A stretch of 64,000 nt of DNA from Gnomoniopsis sp. IMI 355080 (taxonomy: Eukaryota > Ascomycota > Sordariomycetes > Diaporthales > Gnomoniaceae). The notes under the pieces are model-generated. The model ran no database searches and was not told the DNA's origin. It was given only the letters and a program-made list of their open reading frames with translations. Positions 44,087 to 55,900 of the stretch are shown here, piece by piece. The translations under genes and the position numbers were made by a program. How positions within the stretch are numbered: the stretch's first letter is position 1; each line of letters starts with the position of its first letter. The DNA lies in NCBI GenBank assembly GCA_027946555.1, contig JAPEVC010000123.1, positions 1-64,000 on the forward strand, written 5' to 3'.

Positions 44087-44452
44087 TGCATCGGAGTGAT
44101 GATGATGTTTGATGTTGAGGTTGGTGATGGGTTGAAAGATAGATGAGGGCCCTAGCGAAATTGCAGCACGATGGTATTGACAGACCACCTGTCAGGTAGA
44201 TGATGAATGGTTGATTTGGTAAGATGCTGCTGAAGGACGCCGCAGAGAACCGAGCTGTGTCGTCGCGGGGTGAAGAATTGCGGTAAACACTCAGTAGGTG
44301 TCGTAGGAGGAAAGAGCCAAGAGGCATCCCAAATGAAGAGGCAGGAGGCATGCAGGCTGGTCGTGCCCACCTATAGTCAGTCTCGAAAGATTCACGTCTC
44401 ATGCTTTCAGTCTACAGACGCCCGTGGGGACGAATCCCCTCTTTTCCCTCCA
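44087..44452. other. Intergenic, WSC promoter
   Basis: 366 bp between the WSC gene and the 3' end of the C2H2/SH3-like gene, on the same strand. It has a CATCAT-type run next to the WSC start. No other element is seen. Confidence 0.6.
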
Positions 44453-47036
44453 TCACCCATACGACTTGCTCCGATGTCGAATGGATATCCTCGACAGTAA
44501 ACCCGGTCTTCTTTCACTACTCGCAACACTCACATAATTCGACCTTGCCGTCATTTCCATCAACGTATTAGGCTCGATGTGCGAACTGGGGAACAGTCCA
44601 GACTTGCCATTGGAATTTGTCCCCGACCAGCACCAGTGACCTTGATACGACCAGCAAATATTCGTTAGCATTTCCCCCTTGTTGAAGGATAGCCACTCTC
44701 CACCTTTGCCATCCTTGCCATCCTTGACTGCAAACCTCCATCGTGCCATAGCCTGCATGGTACCAGGACCTTGGATTCGGATGCTGTCTTTCGTGGGAGG
44801 GTCAAGGCGTATTTCATTTGCCTGTATGAGCCCGTACTGGTGATCCACCCAGCCGGCACACCAAATGCCCTGATGTTTTTCTGGGAATTGGATGCCTAAT
44901 ACTCGAGCACCAGCCGCGAAACACATCATTTCTCCGCCATCGTCAGGTTTCGTCATTGTGCTAATCTGCGACGGTCGACATGTTTGCAGTGTCGTGGCAG
45001 TAGGCAATGCGGCAAGGTCGCGCGTTTTATGGGCGAGAGTTGAGGCACGGGGCTGTTCCCGAAAGTGAAGATCGTAATTGTTCGCATATTTCCAGGGCAA
45101 GTCTTCGCTCTCGACCACCGTCAGACCCGGCACATGGGGAAGAGGACGCTGATGCCGAGCGAGGTGCGCAAAGGGCTGGCGCTGGCTGAAGAACACCGTC
45201 GCGTCGTTGGGATGGGTGGTGTGGCGCAGCTGGACGCACAGGAGACAGCCGTATATCTGCTCATCTTTATTCCTGGATGGCACGTGGCTCTTGGAGAGAA
45301 ACCGCAGACGAAATCCGATACCTTCCGACTTGAAGTTCTCCGTTGCTTGACGATTGGTCAGTCCGCGCTCTTTTGACACTTGTCTGCTCAGGAGGCGATG
45401 GGCATGCCTTCGTTGTTCAAGTCCTGCTCTACGGCTTTCCACTCAAGCTCATAAGCGCACGCCTTGCACTTTGCGACCTCAATGTTCCCAACGGCAAGAC
45501 CCTATTACACTCGTAAGTATTACCAACGTCAAACTTCAAGAACAATCGAGCAACTCACTTGCTTCTTGATGTGTTTGATCCCGAGTCCCCCTCGGATAAT
45601 CTCGATCGCTCCCGTGCAGAAACCTCCGAATTGGTAGTACGAGCTATGTAAGCTCATTGCACACCCGCCAAGCTGCATTTCAAGAGTCGCAACAGGACAG
45701 ACAGGCTGGTTTGCAATTTCCTCAACAAGTATCAGCCCATCTGGAATCATCCCTGGCGCAGGATGCTCCAACGTCTCCAAGGCCTCAGTCACATGAGTTG
45801 TGATGGCAGATGCGTTCGTCTGAGTGAAGAGTGGACGTACATGTGGCGACTTCGACCTTCCTTGGTCCAGTTCCTGGAACTGGGACTCAGAGGAGTCCTG
45901 CGACCTCCGATGCGTGGTCGAGATGGGAATCACGCCACTGAAGTACGAGTCCCACTCACAGCTGCGGTGGTCGGACGCGGAGCTCTGTAATGATATAATT
46001 ACAAAGCTAGCCAGAGAATCTCTATTGTGCCGGGGCGATATTGGTGAGATACTCCCTCTGCCGTAGTGAGACCTGATGAAGCTGGCTGTCTGTTCGAAGG
46101 TAGGGCCCTGAGTAAGAGGCGTGATCATGCGGTAAGGGCTTTTGGGCGGCACGGGTGGCAATGACGCTTTTGATTGACCAGTGATGCTAGGCGAGTAGGT
46201 GTCTTCTGAGTTGGCTTCGGAGCCGATTGCCGAGTCAGAGTAGCTGCTGTGCTCCCGCCGTTGAGCGATAAGCTGGAGGCCTTGCTCGATGTCCTGGGAG
46301 CGTTGCGACCATGATTCCAGCGATGGGCGAGGTCGCGGCGAAGAAACCTCTTCTTGCACCGGTTGAAGATACCCGAGGACAGGAGACTCTATCTCCCACG
46401 CCTCGAAATCTCGGCCTGTCGGCCAAGGCATGGAATCCTCGGCCTGTCTCTCTCGGTTTGTATCATCCGGGTCTGAGAGGGACTGTCCATGCTGTAAGCT
46501 GACTTCGCCCGAGGGCTGCCTCACCATTGTCGTAGGGTCGAACGGTCTTGCTGTCGAGGACGGGCTGGTTGGGTTCTCGTCGGCTCCGGGGAGTAGTTTC
46601 AACCGTGCGATCCGATGCGAAATTCCAGGAGCCGCCTTCCTCGAACACGCTTGGAGTTCCAGGAACTTCTCCGCGTCAAAGTTATCAGCGTCAATAAAAT
46701 CTTCAAAGTCGTAGAGCAGGTCATTTAAGTCCCCAATATATCGCGCTATTTCCTCTAGAGTCTTGTCAGTCCGCATGAGAATGATGCAGGGCCAAGTAAA
46801 TTGTTATTACCGTCGTCCTTTAGCGAATTCACAAATGTAACTCCAAAGTCCTCGTACATTTTCCGACACAGCGGGTTGAGTCTTTTGAGTGCACGTTCGC
46901 CTTCCTTCATCAAGTTCTGCGCCATTGTGCGCATACCAGCGATATCAGCTTCGTCTGCATGTCCGCTCGCGATCCTCCTCTGGGCCACAATATCTCGAAA
47001 TGGCGCTAATATCAGATCCCCTATTGATCCATCCAT
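44453..47036 (-). CDS. Fungal multidomain protein with C2H2 finger and SH3-like C-terminus
   Basis: The model has four exons (47036-46811, 46754-45559, 45501-45408, 45345-44453) and 802 residues. An N-terminal alpha-helical domain (about 1-125) is followed by a disordered Ser/Pro-rich region to about residue 330. A CxxC segment (VAKCKACAYELEW, about 485-497) comes next, then a conserved block NFKSEGIGFRLRFLSKSH, a zinc-finger-like CLLC...HLARH (Cys539, Cys542, His566, His570), and an SH3-like end (about 700-765) with LSFNKGEML and SGLFPSSHI. I recall this arrangement from uncharacterised ascomycete proteins and know no function. Intron 1 (56 nt) has a CTGAC branch. The last intron uses a GC donor (GCATGC) and a CTGAC branch, and without it the frame stops at TGA. 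The C-terminal end after residue 775 is less certain. Confidence 0.75.
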
Positions 47037-48057
47037 AGCATTTCGTTTCTGTCGTTGTCAAAATGTAACCTTTTGTCTTCAGCACGACTTTCTGATTTTA
47101 TTCAGTTCACTCGCACAGAGATTCAGTTCTCTCGCACAGAGTGGTAGGAATGCAGGGACAAGCAGACAAAGTCAAGTTCAGGTTCTCAGCAGGTATGCTA
47201 CCAGTGTCTTTTGGTAGAATGCATGCATGTCTCAAGGATTTGAGAGGACTTACGAGTGTCTGGGAGATTTATGAGCAAGGCATATACCTAAATAAGCCCG
47301 GAAACGTCGTCCTCGCCTTCGTGATTTCAGCTCTGTGTGACGCACAGAAGGGGATCCCTGTTCGAGATCTAGACCACGGGATATACACGTGGGTGCGTTG
47401 GGAATCCGGCATAGGGCTGCCAGCCGACACATCTTTCACCGAGGGACCTATATCAGGGACTTATATCAGAGGAAGTGTGTAGCTTTTTTCTGCAGGCCAA
47501 GCATGATAGCGTAACCAGCTCAGAGGCTGTGTCCGGGATGCGTGTTTGGTATGTCTGCCTTGCTTCGCCTGCATGCTTGCAACTTGTGATAGTCTAGACC
47601 ACGATAGTCGCAGGATCTGATAATTTCGACAACCAGGGTAGCATGAGCTACTTGTTGACTTGCAATCCAGCCAGACATGAGGTACCTATTGGACCGCCCT
47701 CGCCATTGCCGGAACCGGGTACTTGGTAAGCAAGGATAACAGACACGCAAAGCCTTGCGGAAAGCCCCATAAAGCTTCGTAGGCGTATCGGTCAAAGACT
47801 CCTAGCCACATTCGGGACAGCTCGGACTAGACTACAGAAAAATGATATTTTAGCCGTGCTAAGGTGGATAAAAAGAAGAAAAGCAATAGCCCCGCTGATT
47901 ATGCCCTGATTATGCCCACCTACTACCGTCCAGCCCCCGTTTTGATATTCGTTCGTCGTCATCGTGTTACCGTCGTGCGTGATGTTGAGTGCCTCTCCGC
48001 ATCCGATGCGATGCTTCGTAGGTATGCATTTGCGGCTTGCAATGTCTGGGAATAGCC
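47037..48057. other. Intergenic, C2H2/SH3-like gene to anoctamin
   Basis: 1.02 kb. It includes a 21-bp tandem duplication close to the C2H2/SH3-like gene start (listed separately). The rest is unremarkable, with no gene. Confidence 0.6.
47100..47141. repeat. 21-bp tandem duplication
   Basis: Two adjacent 21-bp copies (47100-47120 and 47121-47141) differ at one position (ACTCGC against TCTCGC). They lie 64-105 bp upstream of the C2H2/SH3-like ATG, within its promoter or leader. Confidence 0.9.
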
Positions 48058-50543
48058 TCAAGTAGACTTTGTCTTGTTCTCCGCAACCGCTTCAGCAATT
48101 AGGCCTCGCCCGATTTGAATCGTCTCTGCTGCGCCGCGCTGTCTCTGCCAGAAAGCCTGCTCCGGTCCGGCTGCCTGACCAGAAATCGAAGCTCGACGGG
48201 CTTCTTCTTCAAGTGCTTCCTTTGTGATTTTTTCGCCTCCAGTAAAGTTTGCTTCAGCTGCGTTTTCGGCAAACTCTTCGCCCAGTGTTTCTTCAAGATG
48301 GAACTTCCTCATGGCAAATCGCTCCGCTCGCTCCTTTTGCAGTCCAGGGCTGTCCAGAGTACCAATCACATATCGAACGATAAATTGGACGGTCAAGTAG
48401 AGGTGTTCCGAGAAGAGGATGCTGAGGAGTAGCGCCCACAATTTGATGTTCGAAGGATGTCCGTCCGGCCCGTAGGGGTCGTTGCTGAAAATGAAGACAA
48501 TTGCCGCACTTGTCAAACTTCCCAGCCAAGAGAGGAAGCCTAACGAGGTCACCCACGGGCCGATGGAGTCAGACCGCCAAGGAATAGGCCTCTTGCTGCT
48601 GATGGCAATCTTCATCGCGTCGGCACGAGCCTCAATCCAGTTGTTGACGAGGAAAGAACAGGCCGTCAGAGGCCAGATGACAGAAAACAATGACAAATAT
48701 CCTGAGGAAGGGCAATGAGTATCTGGTCGAATTCGAGGTGAGATTTGGACTTACCGAATTGCATCACCATCTCTCTGTAGTCGGTTGTCACATCATACTC
48801 GTCCAACTCAGCTTCGTTCCGAACCCGAGCAAGGAAGGCCGCTTCATCTTCAGGGTCCTTGTGCTCATGGCCACTCTTGTGCGTGATCTCGGTGTGCGCC
48901 TCTTTGACAGCTTTGAAGACCTTTCGCTTGACGATGGGTACGATGCCTTCAACAAGGAAATTCACAACCTGAGCTGTTACAGTGAAGTAGATGATTTGCT
49001 TCTTAAGGCGATCGGGATCCATCTGGAATGCCTTGGTCTCCACCTTGCCATTCGCGGTGAAGCGCTGGGCGGTGACTTGGAAGACGTCGAGATACGGCAC
49101 CAAAACTTTCGCAAAGGGGACATACACGAATGCAGTCAGGAAGATTGGGAAGTAGGAGACAATGAAGTTAATGACAAAGATCTTCTGGACGAAAGCAGCT
49201 TGGTGGGCTGGATTTAATGTCAGCAACGCAGTGTGCAAAACGGTCGAATGAGCACCTACAGTCTTGTGTTTCGTAGTTCTCATGTGCAGTAAGTTTCTCA
49301 GCCAAATTAGTGAGAATCGAGGTCAAAGTCGGCATGAATATTGTCAGTAGGACCGTCGGTAAGAAAACCTATAACGTTTTAGCTAGAGTTTTATCCGCTG
49401 GAACCTCAGAGACTTACGAGATACTGCTTGAACGGGCCATTGTATACCTCCGAGATGAAGATTTCTATAGAAAAGCATGATACGATGAGTGTCCCGAGGA
49501 CCAGCAAGCAGGCGATAGCAAATGGTACTTGCAGAAGCTGTCGCTGAAGACGCTTCAGAGGAGAGAAGACTTTGACAAGCTCTCCAGTGACGGGGTCCCG
49601 AGTTTCGCGCTCAAACTCGAACTCTGTCCGTGGGTGCTGTATTTTTGACACGCCACGCACGCCCCATTGAACGGCCAGATCGACCTCCTTCTTCTTCCAG
49701 TATTCAAAGAAGCCCACACACCACAGACAATTCACTATGGCGTACAGAGTCGAGAACTGGCCGAGTATGAGCCAAGCTCCGAAACCAAAAGCGGCCGGGA
49801 AGAAGAGGAACTGGAAATAACTCTGGAGGAAAGCAAAGTAGAATGCCACCTTCTCGCCAAACTTGTCTCGGATTTCGTTGATATCGTCTTCGTCGAGAAA
49901 GTATTTTTGGCTCCATTGCTTCAGCCACTGGCGATTGAAGGCATGGTTATGTAGTGGGAACACCGAGCTGACCCACTTCCACTGCCCAAGGCGCGGTGTC
50001 ACGCCCGCCCCTCCCTCAGCTTTTGGCTTCGTAATAAGGAGGTACACCAATCTAAGCCGCTCGGCTTCGACGACGGGCTCATCCTCGAAGTATGCGTTCA
50101 AATCCTTGCTTGGTGCTGAGGTGCGCACGCCGTACAACCAATCTTGCACTCGGTATCTGTAAATTTGCTGCTTGAGCAGATTCTCGGAGGCGATCTTGAC
50201 GAAGACAAGAACAGACGAGCCGGTCCCTCGACGAACCTCTGTGGCCAGGCCCACACGTGTAAGTGCCTCGATGAGCTGAACAAAGGCGGCTTCGGCTTTG
50301 GAACTTTCTAAAACAGAATAGAGTCAGCGGTCTCCGCCTAGTTGGGGCCCAGAGTTATGGAGAAAGGTTGCATCGGTCTCGCCTTACCCTCAGGAGGAAT
50401 CTGATAGTGTATCACGTAGTCGACACTGCACAGTCAGTTCAAGAGGTCTTTGATGATGTCAAACGGGAGATGTTGACTGACTTGAAGTTCGAGTTCAGTT
50501 CGAATCGATCATCGGTTTTGTAAAGGCTTCGTAAGGTCGCCAT
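48058..50543 (-). CDS. Anoctamin/TMEM16-family membrane protein (Ist2-related)
   Basis: Six exons (50543-50482, 50425-50388, 50307-49418, 49368-49260, 49207-48755, 48701-48058) give 731 residues. The N-terminal 170 residues form a cytosolic alpha/beta domain. The TMEM16 membrane region follows: FLQSYFQFLFFPAAFGFGAW, the VPFAIACLLVLGTLIV span, KIFVINFIVSYFPIFLTAF, YLSLFSVIWPLTACSFLVNN and later spans, ending in a charged tail. Fungal TMEM16 proteins such as afTMEM16 and nhTMEM16 are calcium-activated lipid scramblases with similar length. Yeast Ist2 tethers cortical ER to the plasma membrane, but its long basic lipid-binding tail is absent here. Scramblase rather than tether is therefore the better guess. 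Confidence 0.9.
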
Positions 50544-51239
50544 TATCGCTTCAATCTCGGAGCTTCAGCGCATGCAAGACAGGAAGACGAGCGTGTGGTG
50601 TACGGGAAATGAGAGGGATTGACTCCCCCGGCAAAAGAGGATTGATGGGATAGGGAATGATCTGTAGGATTGCTTGAAAGGGTGAACGTGTAGGAATACG
50701 GGGCATGAGTTCGAAGATATTCCTGCATAACGCAAAGAGGTTGGCGAGGTGGACGCACTGAGGCCACCGACGTCACTATTCAAGATCCCTGCTTTTGGAG
50801 CTCTCCCCTGTGCTACCGAGAAACAACGATGGAGCAGTTTGGGAGGGGTGGGCTGGTGGGGTGGCTCATAATGGGACATACCTCGTATGAGCGTCCAACT
50901 CTCCATTACGACAGATGCTAACATTTTTCTTGTGGACTCTTGAATTGACATAATCGTAAAAGTTGTAAATTCTTCAAACTGAAAAGGATAACACATTGTG
51001 TTGTATATTAAAGAGGACAGTCTCCTTTGTATGCTTGCTGTTATTAGATGTGTACTCCCCAGAACGGAAATTCTCATTGACTCGTACTTGGTACAGTATT
51101 GTTCTCAAAGTTTGTCTGTCAGGACCTGCTTCTGTATCGACAGTAATGTGTTCAACAACAGGTGACTACTTAGATATGAAATGCAAGCCTCCAAGACATG
51201 CGCGACTGAGTCAAAGGCAGAGGCTTTCCACGACTGTGC
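50544..51239. other. Intergenic, anoctamin promoter and MDR 3' flank
   Basis: 696 bp. A 170-codon open frame on the minus strand here is Ser/Pro/His-rich and non-conserved, and is not called. No repeats are seen. Confidence 0.6.
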
Positions 51240-52163
51240 TCAGGGGGTAATTACCATGCGGTCTCCTCCTTTTTGAGTCCAGACAGACTCAATATCTGCC
51301 ATCTTCACCTCCCGGAATTTACCAGGCCTAACTTTGCCAGATGCAATTGCCTTGACTATCCCTGGGACCTGCTCAGCGAAATCCTTCAGCCGCCAAGAGC
51401 CGGGACCACTTCCCCTGATGGTGATGTCCTTGCTCCTGAGAACGTCTCCTGGTAGCTCGATTGTGCGCTCCACTACAGTCCCAATCTGCACATATTGCAC
51501 AGGCTTCGTAGGTTTGAATGACTTCAGGAAAGATAGTGTTACCGGACCGTACAGAAAGTCCAAGACCACATCGATGTCTACCGCTGGGGACCAGTCTGTA
51601 TTAACCGGATCTGAGCCTAGCTCAATGGTGGCATCCAGATTGAGTCCAGCCATCTTCGGCGCGTTCCGCGCAACACCTATCACCGTGCCGGCTCCGAAAG
51701 CTCGTGCAACATCGACCGCCGCAATACCAGACAAACCCGTTGCTCCGAGAACGAGGGCCGTAAAGCCCGGCTGCAACCCGGTTGTCCTTTTGGCGAGGGC
51801 CATCCAACTAGCCATGACAGGATTCACCATCCCAGCGATTTGGAGCGGATCCGCGCCGTCGGGGACTGGCACAAGCCTCTGGTTAGGGACGTTGATGATC
51901 TCGGTCATTGAACCTCCTTGTTCGGTCATGGCATTGAAGTAGTAGAGCTTGCCATCGGAGTCCCGGCCGACCCCATCGACGCCCGGGATGTGCGGGAGGA
52001 TACTGGCAGAATAATGCATTCCGGCGGCTCTGCTCTTGACGAGCTGGTGAACGCCAGCAGCCAGTACCTGGAGTTGGACATGTCCAGATGGTGGAGCGCC
52101 TGGATCTGCGACTTGGATGTATTTTGGTGGGTCGGCCCAGCTAGTGACTTGTGCTTGCTTCAT
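51240..52163 (-). CDS. Zinc-independent quinone-oxidoreductase-like MDR protein
   Basis: An intronless 307-residue member of the medium-chain dehydrogenase/reductase superfamily. The N-terminal GroES-like part contains IPGVDGVGRDSDG. The Rossmann part starts VLGATGLSGIAAVDVARAFGAG, with the Gly-rich dinucleotide loop GATGLSG. The zinc-ligand Cys/His residues of classical alcohol dehydrogenases are absent, as in quinone oxidoreductases, so it probably uses NADPH on quinones or enones. The substrate is unknown. A good TATA box lies 128-135 bp upstream of the start codon. Its neighbours do not form an obvious metabolic cluster with it. Confidence 0.85.
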   Translation of the reverse strand: MKQAQVTSWADPPKYIQVADPGAPPSGHVQLQVLAAGVHQLVKSRAAGMHYSASILPHIPGVDGVGRDSDGKLYYFNAMTEQGGSMTEIINVPNQRLVPVPDGADPLQIAGMVNPVMASWMALAKRTTGLQPGFTALVLGATGLSGIAAVDVARAFGAGTVIGVARNAPKMAGLNLDATIELGSDPVNTDWSPAVDIDVVLDFLYGPVTLSFLKSFKPTKPVQYVQIGTVVERTIELPGDVLRSKDITIRGSGPGSWRLKDFAEQVPGIVKAIASGKVRPGKFREVKMADIESVWTQKGGDRMVITP

Positions 52164-52939
52164 TGTGGAGTGAGGTTTTGTGCTGTATTGAGTACAGACC
52201 TACGTATATGTGTACTGTGTAATTGATCCAGAATTTAAAACGATGTGTATATGAATGAGCGAATAAGGGTAATGTTGCTGGGCAAGTCTGTATTTATAAG
52301 TCAGAAAGGTCAGATGGTACTTACCTTACCTATCTGCATACTCACATAGCCTCGCTGACAAGAAGCTTGCCTAGTGTCGAGCGTCCGCGGTTGATCCGTG
52401 GATTTTTGAAAGTGGGCTCAGTAAGCATTGTCGAAATCGGTCCAATTGCAGTTCTACTATGTACTGCTGCCCAGAAGTGACCCTATGGAAGCGTACCACG
52501 TGTTACGATATCTTATGCAGTCTTCTTCCAAGAGAAGGTGGTGGATGGGAAACCAACATTGACCATTGAAAGCAATGGACGAAGTCTCTGGTAAATCCCG
52601 ATTAGGGATATTACTGTACCTCCTCGCTGCCTCTCAGCCCTAATTGTCCTGCCAAGTACTGGAAAGGTTCTTGGGACAGGGACCCTTGCAACCTTGTCTG
52701 GGGTGTGCCAGGATCTGCCCTCGCGCAGGTAACCGACCCACTACTGGAAAGGCAGGCACATGGGAGTGAATCCTAGTCTAATACAGCCGCTCCCATCTTT
52801 TAACTAGTCGCGTCCAAGTCCAAGCCTCGGAACGATAGTATGCTCACTCCTCATCAATTGCTTAGATAGGATGTGACAGACGCGAGAGGAACGGTTGCCG
52901 CATCTCTTAAGTAACTAGCATCTTGGAATCGCGCACACC
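52164..52939. other. Divergent intergenic region, MDR / HIR3
   Basis: 776 bp between the two start codons. It contains the MDR TATA box and a TACTTACCTTACCTATC stretch at 52317-52333, resembling the motif near RPA12. No gene is seen. Confidence 0.6.
52291..52298 (-). promoter_or_regulatory. TATA box of the MDR gene
   Basis: TATAAATA on the minus strand, 128-135 bp upstream of the MDR start codon, at a normal distance for a fungal promoter. Confidence 0.55.
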
Positions 52940-55900
52940 ATGGTAAGTTCGACGCGCCTTGTTTCTTTGCTGTACACTTCACGTGCCACCACTGACAATA
53001 CGCGCGCAGCCTGCCTTCGCAGCCATCAATGTCGAACCCGAGGAGAATGTCGAAGAGGAGGTCGACACCTCGAAAGAACTACAGGTACCCAAACTAACAC
53101 CTTCGCCCCTTCTATCCTTCTGCGACTGACACCATTCAGGTAGACGAAGCCCTGAAGCTCTTCCAGAACGCCCTGAAACTCCACGCCCAGGGCCCGCAAT
53201 TTTTCGACGAAGCTTCCGATGCCTATGATGAGCTCTTTCTATCCGACATTTTCAGGCTGCCTGAGAGCACCACCGAGTACGAACGCACCGAGCGACTGCA
53301 GAACCCTTTCCTGCCGGTCGAGTCCTCCTTTGCCCCCGGCCTCGATGTCGCTGGGACTTATGCAGATAGCAGTGGAACCAGTCTGCCACAGGCGCTGTTC
53401 CTCTCGTACAAAAATCACGGCCAATTTATACTGGACAGATTAAAATACAAGGCACGCAACGCAGGTCCAGATGCGCAGCACGTTCTCGACCAGTCCGAGG
53501 CCATAGATGATGCACGGAAAGCGATTGACGATTTCAATGCCGCCCTGGACCGGGACCCGTCAGATGCTGAGCTTTGGAGGAGGACCGCGAGAACGGCTGC
53601 GTTCCTAAATAGCGCAAGAATGAGTCGATATTGTCTCGAGGCTGCCATAGAACTCGATGATGACCCTGCGGTAGTGGACGTGGAGCCTCCATCCCTGGCC
53701 GAAGGCTTTGCTGGAGAAGAGCTCAAGAATCAGTTGCACGTTCTGTCCGATAACATCGCTCTGACACACCCTGGAATGAAGCCGTTTCTTGAGAAAGAGA
53801 TGCCGCGGGGTTTGATGCGGCATATTGATCCAGCTCCGTTCCTACCAGATCCGATTAAGAAGCTGGGGTCGCGCAAGCTGTTGGCCGCGCAAGTCGATAT
53901 ACCTAGGCCAGTCATTGATCTCGAGAACGCATCGTGGGCACAGCTTGGCATGCGCTTGGTTCAGTTCATCCAAGAAGTTGGCCTTTCTGGACAGGCCATC
54001 CAACTTCAGCTTCCCGAGGGCCATGAAGAGAACGAAGATGACAAGATGGAGATTGACCAGAGACAAGACGGACTTGATGTTACTAAAGCAGTTGCGAAGT
54101 CAGCCGTGGAAGAAGCGGCAGAGCCTTCGACAGAGATCAGGACACCCGCCGAAGATGCCCCGACAGAAGATGGTGTCAATGGGTCTAATAGGCTTAACGG
54201 ATCAGATGTTGCAAATACAGAATCTCGACAGCCAAGTGTAACTCTGCCATCTCGAAAACGCTCAATCTCTGCTGCCGGTCTGCAGGAGCCAATTGAGGAA
54301 GAAACTGGAGACTCCAAGCGCCCCAAGCGTGTGAGGAGACGAGACACTCTCGCCGAAGAGACGGTTGACGAGACAACTTTACGAGCGGCACAATTGCAGC
54401 CTTTCCAGGGGGCTGACCAGAATTTGTTCCATCTCACAAAAAACATACTCGAGAATCTTGGAGTCACGGACAAGGTCACCGCCGACAGGATAGGTGAAAT
54501 CATCGATTCGTGCGCCTTGGAGGAAAGACTATCGAAACTCTCTCACACAGCCAGCATTGATCTACGAGACGCATTGCTCTCGTACGACGACGAGGTGGCC
54601 AGTGTCTTCCTCACCAAGGCGGAAACGGCCGCTCTTGGCATGAGCACCTTTTTGGAGCACACCAAGGCCGGTGCACAACGTGCAGCCGATACTGCCAGCT
54701 TCGAAGAGTCTACGGGTCTGAAAGCATTTGTTAAGAAAGTGAACTTGTCCTGGATGTCGCCCCAAGATGTGGCCTTCGAGTGGATTCTTAAAATGTCACG
54801 AAGCTACACGACAAGGAGGTGGTCCGACCAGCTCAAGACTGCAGTGGTTCAAGTAATCAGCCACCTCGACGAACCCATACACGAGAGAGTTCAGTATGAG
54901 ATCGTGCAAGCAAGAGGCGAGACTGGCGAGGATGCTCGAGCAGCTGAACTGGACAACCTTGTCCAGATGCTCTTCGAAGTTTACCTCGACGTCTACGAAC
55001 GTATCACCAGCCCGAATAGTCGAGTGGATCAGTCTATCAGGTTGAGCACAAAAAATCGACTGAGTCGATGGCTAGATTTGGCTTTAGAGTTAAGCCAGTC
55101 ACGCCCAAATGACTCCCGCTTGGAGCTCTCCTTACGGTTCCTATGGTCTTGTGTCTTCTCAACTACCCTGGCTGAGGGCGTCTCGCGAGACCACATCCTC
55201 GCCTGCTGGCACAGTCTGCGGGATTACCTGGCAGCCACCGGGCACAACAAGATTGAGCTTCCAAACAATGCTGTAATGCCCGAGATCTCGGCTGCGGAGG
55301 CTGATCGAGAGATTAGCAAGCTTACGACCATGGACTTCTTCCTTGGTCTCTTCCGGGAAGAGTTCTCTGACCCCGTGGCAGTCATCGACACCCTAGAGCC
55401 TGTCTTGAATCCAGAAGCCGTTTTTGTCGCACCCGATGAGAAGCCTATGACTGTCAAAGACAAGCTGGATGCGGACAGATCGTCCAAAACTTCGATCAAA
55501 GAATGCGCCAGCCAAGGCCTCAAAGACCTGTGGAAATTCCTTCTTGCGAGCAGCACCGATCTGCGGCTCCTGCTGTGGTCTCGGCTAAGTGACGCGTACG
55601 GTACGATCAACTACACTACCAAACAATTTTCTTGCCTCCTCAAGAGTATCGAGATGGTAATGAAGGACATGGATGGCCCGGTCTACCTGAATACACCGCA
55701 GGAGTCACGAAGAATACTACTGATGAAGCACACCAAGTCCATTCATGACATGATGGTGTCTGCCCTTTCGTTGGCTTTGAACGACAACACTGCATTTGAC
55801 ATCATCGACGAGGATCATCTAAGAGCCTCATCAGCCGCCTTGGCTAGGTTGAGCTGTTTAATACATATTGCTGTCATGCAAGAGGACGAATTCACTCTCG

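Noticed and set aside
44453..44530. Possible extra 44-nt intron near the 3' end of the C2H2/SH3-like gene
   Set aside because: A GTGAGT donor and CGAG acceptor exist, but there is no clear branch site and the intron would be unusually short. The uninterrupted end was kept and the uncertainty noted.
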